Of a stretch of DNA of 64,000 nt, positions 10,001-19,944 are shown one piece after another (positions within the stretch are counted from its first letter, which is position 1; each line of letters opens with the position of its first letter). This DNA comes from Ciona intestinalis (taxonomy: Eukaryota > Chordata > Ascidiacea > Phlebobranchia > Cionidae). The notes beneath the pieces are model-generated. The model searched no databases and was not told the origin of the DNA. It saw only the letters and a program-made list of their open reading frames with translations. Where the stretch lies: the NCBI RefSeq assembly GCF_000224145.3, contig NC_020167.2, forward strand, positions 591,768 through 655,767. Reading direction: 5' to 3'. The position numbers and the translations under genes were made by a program.

Positions 10001-12574
10001 AAGGTTGATTTACGGCGTGGCAAAGGACTTCTATTAGCTGTAAATAAATTTATATGATTAGACTATAATATTACTGTGCACCACTGCACATTTGTCAGGC
10101 ATACACATAACTTTCATATATTTGTATAATTGTATCAATACTTTATGATGGTAAATGTCGAAAAAAAGTGATTTAAATCGTTATTTTTAAACATTTTAAG
10201 ATTCAATGTTTTATGATTATAGTTTATGTTTTTCTTCAATAACTGATAATTTGTCTATTCTGCATTACTCCTACACTTAAATAAATTTGTCAGTAAAATT
10301 TACCAACTTTAAAAGGTACAAAGGAAAAGGTAGTTTGGAAAATTCTTACAAAACCAACTTTTACAAATTGTTTTGATGAGAGTATGTAATATTTTAAACT
10401 AATCTGGAAACATATTTGGACTTTAAACTGGTTTACCAATTAATACAAAAAGAAAAAGAGATGGGCATAGTTTTTAAAATCCAAGGATCCAATGTTTTCA
10501 AATATAAATCATGTTGGATTAAATTAGGAACAGAATCATTTACGAAACTAAGGCTATCTCTATAATGTTGGCTGAATAACACTACAAATACACTTAAATG
10601 CAAGTAGGTAATTATTGACCAAAGAGAAAGGATAAACAGTGACTATATATTTAAATGTAGCTTTAACCTGAAGTTGTGTTTCTTTGCGGTGTCTTCATTG
10701 CATCTCTTACGCTTCCTTTCGCATCGTTGTCCATCGCCACACTGTTGTTACCGTTACTATTCACTTCATAATCTAAGAATAAAAACAAATATTTAAGTAC
10801 GCCACATGCGTCCATTCTTTTCATTCCATATTGCCATTAACAGGAGTCAAATTACCAGCACGAACGTTTCCATTTTTTGCTTTCCTTCAAATTGACCTAA
10901 CTTTTGTTTAAAAAGAGTTATTATATGTATTTTACCATTTCGCACAGACAATTTTGTTTTACTCTAGGGGGTTTTTTATGAATTTTTTTAAAAATCGTTT
11001 TGTTTTTTAAACATTTAGTGATACTTTTAGATTACATTTGGGCATCTCTGTATATATTTAAATTTTTATTTTTCTTGGTATGCCCATTTAATATCTCTAT
11101 CTTACAATAGTAGGAATTAAAACAAATCAAAAGTTGTGGATGCTTGTAACAAAAAATGCCTTGGTGGTAAATAAATAGAATTTATATGATCAGTTTCTGT
11201 TTAAAATAATGAATTGAAAGCTTTTTTTAATTTAAAATATAAGACTACATTCTTAAACTACCCGATTTGATTAAAGCAATCAAGGTTTGGATTAAAAAAA
11301 AACATATATATATATAATATATATATAATTTAATTTGTTATATTGATTTAATTTTAGCTGTAAGAATTGAGATGTGTGGAAAATAAACAAATCAACAACT
11401 GTTTAACAAAAAATAAGTATACGAACAGAGCCCAAAAATATTAAGCTTAACAATACGATATAATACTGATTAAATGCCTTAACTTTAAATGTTTTGTTAT
11501 TAAACAATATTTTAAGCTAATTTAATTATTTATATTTAAGAGGTCTCACATAATTTTTATAACTTTATTACTTTAATAATAATAGCCATGATTTGACATA
11601 TGAGTTTCCACAATATCTACCAAACTTTGGACGAATTTCTTATGTGGGTTCTCCATTAAAAAAATATGTTTATCATAAAGAGAGATGACTTCAGTACAAT
11701 TTGCACATGAAACAACCAACCTGCACAGTATGCGAAGTATGGCAGGTGCACAGGCAATTTTGTTTACATTTTGGGTATGCACACCAATTAATTGAACAAT
11801 AAATAAATTCTGTATCAAATTAAGTAGGAATTCCTACTGTGATTTTGAAATATATGTACTTTGCATGCCGTTTTTTAATGATAGGACACGCGCACCCCCA
11901 AAATGTCTTGCACGCACGAGATTATGTGAGAAACTGCCATATTCTGCAGGCGGTGGGTCAGTAATGCATTACGTAGCAGAAGAATAGGCACTAGTGAAGA
12001 ATCCTCCGGTACATAGCAAAATAGTGGAAAGTGTTAGAGGTTGGTGGTTTGGGGTTGATGGTTAGTGGTTATATGGGTTGGAAGTTAAGGGTTAGTGGTT
12101 AGCAAATGAGACGGGGGAGGATTCTTCACCAGCACTGAAGAATATTATAATTGTATATTGTAAGAATTTTTTGCAATGTTTCCTACTTTAAGCCCAATAA
12201 TTTAACACTTGTAATTATAAGAGCGCCCAGTTACAATTTGATGTTTTATTTGTTTGTTTTTCTTTTTAATTGGTGCTAATACCAATAGAAATGAAAGTAA
12301 AAAAAACCATAAAGGTAATAAAATGAAGTAAATAGTTTATTATTTTAAACAAAAAATGAATTCAAGTTTAATACTGTGGGTCACGATATTAAAAAAATCA
12401 ATAATTGCGGATAGGATTTATTTGCGAAGTAACTATCCCATGTTAAGGCAGTTTATACCCATACCGTACGTCCCCTACGTAACGTAACCTACCTAAGTCT
12501 CTAGAACGAGAAGTTCTATATCTCCTTGAGCTCCTTGGTCTGTCATCCTCACTTGGTCGGTTTGGATGAAACAT
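7100..12574 (-). CDS. Myosin phosphatase targeting subunit (PPP1R12 family), short form
   Basis: Coding exons on the minus strand: 12574-12493, 10772-10668, 10037-9960, 9353-9094, 8651-8572, one starting 8423 (3' edge unsettled), one ending 8175 (start 8292 or 8264), 7521-7432 and 7201-7100. All other phases close, giving about 320 aa. Exon 4 holds LRQKRRSTGVVSLKDI, matching the inhibitory phosphosite block (RRSTxGV; Thr696/Thr853 region of human MYPT1). The last two exons form a coiled coil ending DDENKTMLRLIRRP, like the MYPT leucine-zipper end. There are no ankyrin repeats or PP1-docking region: the protein begins MFHPNRPSEDDRPRSSRRY. This resembles short products of PPP1R12 genes such as M20, or an alternative promoter. 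A polyA signal lies at about 7060-7065 (minus strand). Confidence 0.78.
11573..11806 (-). CDS. Possible terminal exon of an unrecognised protein
   Basis: After an acceptor-like TTTGATACAG the minus strand is open for about 77 codons, with ordinary protein composition (for example NVNKIACAPAILRILCR and KKFVQSLVDIVETHM), then TAA. A polyA signal AATAAA (minus strand, about 11563-11568) lies just downstream of the stop. It sits in the first intron of the PPP1R12-like gene. Its phase-0 entry does not match the phase-1 exon at 12574-12493, so it is not a simple alternative end of that transcript unless another exon intervenes. I do not recognise the protein. It could be chance. Confidence 0.35.
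   Translation of the reverse strand, partial: LFIVQLIGVHTQNVNKIACAPAILRILCRLVVSCANCTEVISLYDKHIFLMENPHKKFVQSLVDIVETHMSNHGYYY
11988..12136. repeat. Small TIR element with GGTTAGTGG-rich core
   Basis: The ends GCACTAGTGAAGAATCCTCC (11988-12007) and GGAGGATTCTTCACCAGCAC (12117-12136) are near-perfect inverted repeats. The interior is rich in GGTTAGTGG words. A related copy at about 24903-24976 has similar ends and core, and a fragment of the end occurs at about 52121-52140. Confidence 0.65.
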
Positions 12575-14718
12575 TGAGTTTGTAAAGATGACAATTTATG
12601 ATTTTTAATGAATTCCGTGAATAATATCGTGACGGTGGATCAACACTCACCTCCAACCACCAAACAAACAACAGAATTCTGCTGAAACACTAAGATTTAA
12701 TTTTGACAAAAATCTAAATTAAATGCAGAAAAGTGTTTCCAAATAAAAATGTTCCGCAAAAAAGCACTGTCCATAGAAAATATTTCTATGAACTTTAAAA
12801 GATTAGAAATAAATGCATGAGAGTCTAACATAACATGCCAAAACATATTAAAACATAATATTTTATTTATCTTTATGAAAATGATTGTGCAAATCAAATT
12901 ATTGAAACAAGAGAGCCTAGCTCCAATGCATGGGCACGTACCATTACAAAATGATTATTAAAGAAGATGTATCAATACGCATGGTACGCCTTTGGGACTG
13001 TTTGTTGAACTTAAAATTTACATTGAACGTTAATACTAATCACATGATCTACAACCAAAATTAATGTTTTTAATAGTGACCATGAGTTGCTTTCATAAAT
13101 CGCTTAGTACTAAAGGGGGAGTTGGTATAGGAAAAGTAGTTTTAATGCTTCCCCGTTCGTGTTGTAATATTATGATGCCGCTGTATTAAACGTTAGGCGG
13201 ATTATCTATCTCATTCTCCCAACGTTCAATGACGCGATAACGGCTGTTCTGATTTGTATTTTAGCGTCTTGAAATGCGGTTGTTTAAGCTTCGGTTCGAG
13301 GCTTGACCGCGGTACTCAAAGTTTATAGCATGGTGTTTATAGTTCATAACTATGTTTTATTTCTACTGCCCTGAGACGTTACCAAATCCAAAAAATACAT
13401 TACTGATGTGTGAAACTTATCCTGGTTTGCTTTGTAACAATTTACTCGTTAATTAGGTGATTTTGTCCGCTATGGTTCATATAAGACCCATGGCGTTCTG
13501 AAATTTATTTACTGCATCGAATGCAATTAATTAGTTAGGGTACATTTGAGACATACCGCTTTTGTTTAAGCAAGAAAACATTTGTTATTAAACTTTACAT
13601 TTACCTTTAGATCCCCCAAATAAGCTTTTCCTGTGCTATACGATACATATAATTTAAAAACGACATTATTATGTTAATTGCAACTATAATTTGATATATA
13701 AAAAAAATATTTTAAAAGACTTTATTAAACTACGATTCTTGTGATGAACTCGCAGTATAGTAACGTTGGGCAGTTGTAATATGATTTACCAGATATTCAA
13801 TTTGACTACCTTTTTTATCACGATTTTTTCAGTAACTGATAGAAATGTAACAACGATTAGTACCAGTAAGAGAAGGACATATTCTTACGTGGCTTAAGTC
13901 TGAGAAGCCAGGAAGCTGGAATAAATAAAAAAATACTTAACAACAGTAATCACCATTGACACGTGATTTGTTGGTTTTACGGTATCATTAAACGAGGGCC
14001 AGTAAAATAAGATTTAAAATAAGAGAAGAGTGATTCATCTGGCCTTGCGTTCCACCTGGCTCTACTCTACCACAAATATATACATACATAACTTTAATAT
14101 AAATATACACAAACACGTTCACTGAAAGGCAGAAGAGAGATAAATTGTTTAATTTATTATATCTTTTTAGGATTTCACACTAACAACTTGATAGCAACTA
14201 TTTAAGTCGTGGTATAAACAAATTAATTCGATTATAGACTTGGTTGCCGCAGGCTATCACGAAGTAGCAAACAAGGGAACCTTAATCCTATGCCGAAACA
14301 CGATTTTACATTTCTTTTTTTGGAATAAATGCAACTCATTACATGTCTTATTCAAACGAGAAAATACCTTGGGTGTAACAAAGTTTAAACGACGAGCAGT
14401 TGAGATTGCAGGTACATTTAGTTTAAATCAGAAATTTAATCTAATGTAAAGTTTGGGTAAACAAGTATTTGTCGCAACTCAATTTGAGATTACAGTATGT
14501 TGGATTTACGGCAATACTTTTAACGAAACTTTGTGCATATTTTTATTCATATTTATTATTTTTAACGATTGGCTTTTTTGTGGTTGTCCCCACAGATATT
14601 AATTATTATATTATTGTAATCTCTGCTAACTTTGATAAAAGAAGGGACTGAAACACGGTTCGGGAAGCTATAAGACTTCTCTATGATGAAAGATTTTAAA
14701 TACCGCGACAAATTTAAT
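12575..14718. other. Upstream/intergenic DNA
   Basis: The minus strand has an exon-like block near 12653-12681 (AG before AATTCTG, donor GGAG|GTGAGT) that could be a 5' UTR exon of the PPP1R12-like gene. No ankyrin-type coding exons are visible on either strand, and the rest shows no convincing feature. Confidence 0.4.
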
Positions 14719-14913
14719 TATAGTAGGTTGGGGGGAAATGGGACACCTTTAGCACGCAATGTACAAGTATCCTGATCGTGTTTTAAACAATTAACAGCGG
14801 CCTATGGAAGTCGTGAGGATACAGTTTTATAATCTTTCAGTGTTGTTTGTTTACTACCGATTGGGATGAGCAAATAAGATATGAAGGTGTCCCATCTCCC
14901 CCCACCGCACTAT
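14719..14913. mobile_element. MITE family A (about 195 bp)
   Basis: The TIRs run TAGTAGGTTGGGGGGAAATG ... CATCTCCCCCCACCGCACTA. The interior has the family words CCTGATCGTGTTTTAAACAA and TTTGTTTACTACC. Length and copy number fit the published Ciona MITE (Cimi-1-like). It inserts at TA-rich sites. Confidence 0.85.
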
Positions 14914-15134
14914 ATTGTATTTTCTGAATTTAGTAGCAGTTTTCGGTGTTAATCTTTTCGGATTACACGCATGATATTTAAATGATGATTTAGAAATATG
15001 TAAATAATTGTACTAGCTGTTACGTTTTGATCAAAAGCCATTGTTTTTCTCGTATGTATGGTTACTAAATTTATCATATTTTATCAGGTATGGATTGTAG
15101 TTAAAGTTTCATAATACTACAAACTTGTATTCAC

Positions 15135-17904
15135 ATGGAGGCTAATGAAACAATTGCTGCATACTTAGTGGAACTTTGCCGACAGAAAGGTTGTGTACAT
15201 GGCTCCTGTATTGTAAGAGGAAACGACACAATATTTTGCGAGTAGGTCATTTATATTTTTATAAGATTTCATTCAACATATCTTTATCGAATTTAAACTA
15301 ACATTTGTTGACTGAAGCCAAATTCCAATATGGATTCATGTATGATATTGTGGTTCTTAAGTTTTAATATCGCGTAACTAGCAACTGATTAAAATTGACG
15401 TTAGATAGGTAAGAAAGAAAGCGGTATTTTAAAAGTTGTGAGATTAAAATTTACTCCCGCAATAATTTCAACATGACCCTATAACTTTTCTTATCTTAAA
15501 AGGGTAACATTATAACAAAAATATAGCATTTCACGACTAAACCAATACAACATGGCCAGCGTGCCAGACGTAAAGAGAAAATGGCGTATATTCGCGTTGG
15601 CGAGATTGAACAACATCTGTGTAGTCGCGTATGTAGGGCGCTTTAAACAAAGCGCAATAGCGCCAGGTCCAAATTCAACGATCGAAACAAGTATGTAACG
15701 ACACCGGTGATGTGATATATTCGTAAATTATAAGTAAAATGTACTTACTTTTTCTTGGCTACAAATAACATGGTATAACAGTGAGAGAAGATAGGACACG
15801 TAACCTCATATTGCCCAATATTTTAAAATTTAAAAAACATGGCGTTTTTTTGAGTTTTTTTTTCACAGAAATTAAACTAGTTTTATGAGACAAAACCAAA
15901 CTGTACAAAATGTTTAAGTTTTTGTTATGAATCTTTAAAAGTAGTTTAATCGAGTACAGTCGCAAAATACAAAATTTCATCGGTTTTACAATGATTTAGC
16001 GAGCTTTCAAAATTAACTTTCTACTGTTTCGCTTATTTTTACCTGTTTAAAAAGAACTGTTAATTTCTATTTACATGTTTTTTTAATATTTAAAAACAGT
16101 AATCAGCTTTGACGCGCGTCTTATAAAGTAGTGATAATACTGTCGAATATTTCTGTAACATTGTTTTTTTGATTATTATTTAATAGGGTCCGTAAAAAAA
16201 ATTAAAAAAAGTCTCGTCTGACAAACCTTCCATCTTCTCCCACCCTACTTTACCCATTGTAAATGCTCTTTGACTTGACCAACTCAGTTCTGCTGACTTT
16301 AAATTAATATCTAAAGTTTTAACGTGTAAACGTAGTGTCGGGGACATTTTCAACGAAGGATCGTAATAAATTTGGACCCGGTGGTCATTGCATTTGTACC
16401 GACCTACTGCGCATGCGCAATAGCGCCCGGTGCAAATATATCAATCCGAACGAACACATTACGACACCGGCATCGTGTGTTGATTTGAGTATAAAAGTTA
16501 AAAGATAAACAAGTTAACTTTGTCGTCGATTAAAAACTTATTCAGTTGTGCCAATCGTTGTGTGTGGATTCAATATCTTACTCAGGAAATTCCAAAACAT
16601 TAAAAGAACGTTTTTTTAAAGGAGCGGGACAGTCGGGTAACAATGTACTGACATTTACTTGGCTTGCAAGCTTTATAGCAATTAATTACTCATTAACTGG
16701 GCGATTTTATAAACTATGGTTTATAAGACCATCGTGTTTAATCAATCACTTAAGGTTAATGAATGGTTTTGGGAGAGCTTTATATATATATCAATAAACA
16801 GTAGGGGATTTAGTTCAAAGGGTCTAAACAAAGATAAGATTAATATGGTTCTGTAGCATATGCAATTACTAAGCGTTACCAATGTTTAGCCTCGCGTAAA
16901 TATTTATTACAATCTCGCCTAAATAGATAGTATACTACTCATTTATTACCTTTTTGATTTACTTAAAGTAACCTCAAAGAAGGCCAGCTGATAGCCGTTT
17001 GTTTTCTGGCCACGATTGATTAAATTTGTTTATTCAAACAGGCTTTGCACGTCTTTAAGTTTCCTATGTTTTAACTGATTTCTTTCTTTGTTGTATACTT
17101 CTTGTTGTATACCCCTTTTACAAGTTTCAAACAGATTACTATATTTCAGATGTTCCAGGGGTTTCATTGGAACAAGATGCGAGGAAACTTATATTGACTT
17201 TAGCAATAAGAGTCAAAACAAAGGATCGCAAGCTAAAGTTGTGGGCTTTGCTGCTGTTGGCATTTTTCTTCTTCTTGTGCTGCTGATAGCAATGTTCGCC
17301 ATTTGGAAGTAATGTTACAATATTTATGGCTTTGTTTGCTTTTTTTCTCCTAGCGTGGTCGGGAAACGACAGTCGTTAAAACATGGATGTTCTGTTTCAT
17401 ACAACTCGTGCCAGCCTACGAGTTACCACGTATTTAACTTTGTTGTTGATTGTTTTTTCTGCATGGCTGACAATTTAGAAAAAACATTAGTAACAATTGG
17501 GTTAAAACAATTGTCGTGTCTTGCCCAATGACACATCTGTCCACAGCGGTAGGGCATGTTCCACGTCAATATTATGGTTAAGCGTAAATAATTTGTTTTT
17601 AAGGCGGTGCACAAAAAATCACCACAACAGACAGTGGGTTCGATGGCAAGAGTCACGTCTTCAGTCAAGGTCAACAATTGAAGGTTCGACCTTCGACTCC
17701 GATGTTCGCGAACTTCCGTTAACAATAAATAAAAAGTCAATATTTCCTATAAACCTGTTTCGAAAGCTCCGTTTAGTTGGGTCGAAGTCACACAACACGA
17801 GACAAAATGTAAAACGAAAGGAAACATACTGTGATTCAAATACGATTGCGACTGTATCAGGAACATTACCAACCGAAAAACAATTTCATACGACGTGTAA
17901 TTAA
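15135..17904 (+). CDS. Membrane-anchored EGF/neuregulin-like growth factor precursor
   Basis: Exons 15135-15241, 17150-17308 and 17604-17904 join in phase to 188 aa. Residues 15-46 form one EGF module: C-x4-C-x4-C-x9-C-x1-C-x8-C, with CVHGSC and CSRGFIGTRCE very like TGF-alpha and HB-EGF. The intron falls in the codon between cysteines 4 and 5, the position known for ErbB ligands. A short juxtamembrane stretch and one TM helix (VVGFAAVGIFLLLVLLIAMF, about 66-85) follow, then a basic stop-transfer (WKRCTKNHHNRQWVRW) and a tail of about 100 aa recalling neuregulin. If intron 2 is retained, a TAA just past the donor gives an 89-aa form with almost no tail. No signal peptide is visible; a TAA lies in frame about 30 bp upstream of the ATG, so the N-terminus may come from another exon. 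A SINE sits in intron 2. Confidence 0.72.
17345..17550 (-). repeat. Composite SINE in intron 2 of the EGF-ligand gene
   Basis: It matches the window's SINE body (GGGAAACGACAGTCGTTA, TACGAGTTACCACGTA, TGTCTTGCCCAATGACACA). The tRNA-like head is at the right in related copies, so the element is on the minus strand. Confidence 0.75.
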
Positions 17905-18184
17905 AACAAATTATGCACGACAATTTGTCTCTTTAACGTAACGTATGTTTTCGTAATATATGCAGTTTGTTTAATTTTTTGGACGTTTATTAAATTCACT
18001 GAAATAACATTCGTATTAAATGAGATTTTATTTTCGTACTGCAGACATGTGTAGTAAGGGTTGAATTAACATATTTTTACCCTAGTATATCCTCTCTAAT
18101 GAGATTCTGTTTTAAATTTATCACTCTACATAATAAAATGAGTACTTTTCACTTTTTATCCTTGCTTGATGTGGCAATGACAAT

Positions 18185-18382
18185 TAATGTACACACACGT
18201 AACTTTGTGGGACGTAGATTTTTTATTGCCACCCAAGAATTTGAACAAATCATTAGTCTCTAGCATTGACTGCTAAGTGTACTGCCCATAGCCACACACA
18301 CGTTAGCAGCGACGAGCATCGTTGCCGGTATGTTTAAATTGGGCTCAATGAGATCGCTCTATAACCACTAAGCCACGACGAC
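18185..18382 (-). repeat. Diverged SINE copy
   Basis: Old copy ending CTATAACCACTAAGCCACG, the complement of the tRNA-like head. Confidence 0.55.
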
Positions 18383-18489
18383 AGTTTGTTTTTGATTTTA
18401 GGTTACACATTAAAAGCTTTCACACAACTGCTTTATACAGAGGAAGAATCACACAACCAAGAGTTAGATTTTCGCTATACACGCCTGTA

Positions 18490-18640
18490 GTACTATGGGG
18501 CAAGATGGGATATCATAGGCATCTAAATCCCACATTTCTTTAACAACGCTCTTATAGTCGCGTGGTTACCGATACATTTCTTTGTCCACTACTAAATCGG
18601 ACGCGAAAAGAGAACCCCCCACAATATAACGTTTTACACG
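18490..18640. repeat. MITE family B fragment
   Basis: Starts TACTATGGGGCAAGATGGGA and ends near CCCCCCACAATATA. Related to 35297-35457 and 59617-59740, a second TIR family with GGGGCAAGATGGGAT ends. Confidence 0.5.
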
Positions 18641-19189
18641 GACACAGGGTTTGAAAAACCGGCCATACGATGATGTGGAGGTGTAATAACTGACATCATG
18701 CAAAATGTTTTGAGTGTTGTTTATACGGTTTAACATCTTTTTTTATTTGCAACATATACGGTATTCTTATAATAAACTTAAAATATCATTGGTGTGCTTA
18801 TAACATTTTAATGAATGAACAAATTTAGAGTATTTATAACAAATAGGCTGGTTTAAACATTTTCAAATGTTTTAACAAGAACATGAAATTTACAATAACA
18901 ACAAATATGCATTATAATATGAAGTCATTAAAGAGCAAAATTAAAAATAATTATTTTTGCAAAGTTTTTAAAAATTTATTGGAAAAAACAATACCGTTTA
19001 ATATAAACTTGAAAACGAAAGAGTGTGATTACATCAAAAACAATTTATTGCACTTTCAATTTTAAATCTTATATGCTTTCGTGTGTAATATATGAACATA
19101 ATGTAACACTGTAAAAATAGAAATTATAATTTCTGCATATTGGCATGAAAGCGAGATATGAACATTGCAAATGTCTTCATAGCATTAAA
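18641..19189. other. AT-rich intergenic DNA
   Basis: Very AT-rich. A 60-codon frame at 18883 has only Lys/Asn/Ile-biased composition and no recognisable motif. I see no supported gene. Confidence 0.5.
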
Positions 19190-19285
19190 TATGAATGAAT
19201 GAAATTTATTTCGGCTCTTCAGTCACGATAATGAAGAACAAAAGAGTTGGCAAAAGCGAAAAGACGGCTAGTAATGGATGAACAA
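19190..19285 (-). repeat. Family C retroposon 3' end
   Basis: GAATGAATGAAATTTATTTC followed by CGAAAAGACGGCTAGTAATGG, as at 2283 and 36712. Confidence 0.6.
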
Positions 19286-19414
19286 GTTATTCAGACTTCT
19301 GTGTTTGTGGCCATGCAGTTTCATCTACCATAGGTTGTTGTTGTGTAGTGCTGTGGAAGATCCCATAACCAAAATACATCACCGCTCCTGTGCAAGAATG
19401 CAACTTTTATCCTT

Positions 19415-19655
19415 CCTTGCCAGGAAACGACAGTCGTTATACCCGGGGGTTCTGTTTTATATGCCTTGTGCCCACTTACGTGTTACCACATATGTAGCTT
19501 TGCGGGTGATTGTTTTTTCTGTATGGCTGACAATTTGGACTACCAATTAACATTAGTAACCACTGGGTTGGGGCAATTGTAGCTAAGTGTTTTACCCAAG
19601 GACAACCTTTGAGTCGATAGCAGGGGCACTAACCACTGTGCCCAAGACAAAGCTA
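19415..19655 (-). repeat. Composite SINE
   Basis: Contains GGAAACGACAGTCGTTATAC, TTACGTGTTACCACATATG and the head complement GGCACTAACCACTGTGCCC. Confidence 0.8.
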
Positions 19656-19944
19656 TGTATTATAGAGGTTGACTGATTGCAATAACAGTATCTTGTAAAC
19701 TATAGTTTAAATAGGTCATTTAGTATTTTGCTATCTTCGCAACAAATAATATTATAATTGTAAGGAGGCTGATTTTCTGACACAATAAATTTTACTTTTT
19801 ATTAACCATCACTGATTTTGACGTATGGGAATGGGAACAATTAAAATGGAAACAATCTTAAATTGTTTAACTACAATGTTTGCCTTATTGGTTAGGTTTA
19901 AACAGAACATTTGCGAGGTGCTCAAAAAGGGCCCCTACAATTAA

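Noticed and set aside
14469-14651. Hydrophobic frame as a signal-peptide exon for the EGF ligand
   Set aside because: It starts at TTG, has no donor in a compatible phase and looks like chance AT-rich sequence.
17521-17603. 5' part of the open frame that contains the EGF-ligand tail
   Set aside because: These bases are intron and SINE; the coding exon starts at the acceptor before 17604.
19896-19944. Extra SLC7 exon after an ATTAATTGTAG acceptor
   Set aside because: It would need an intron of about 17 bp, too short to splice.
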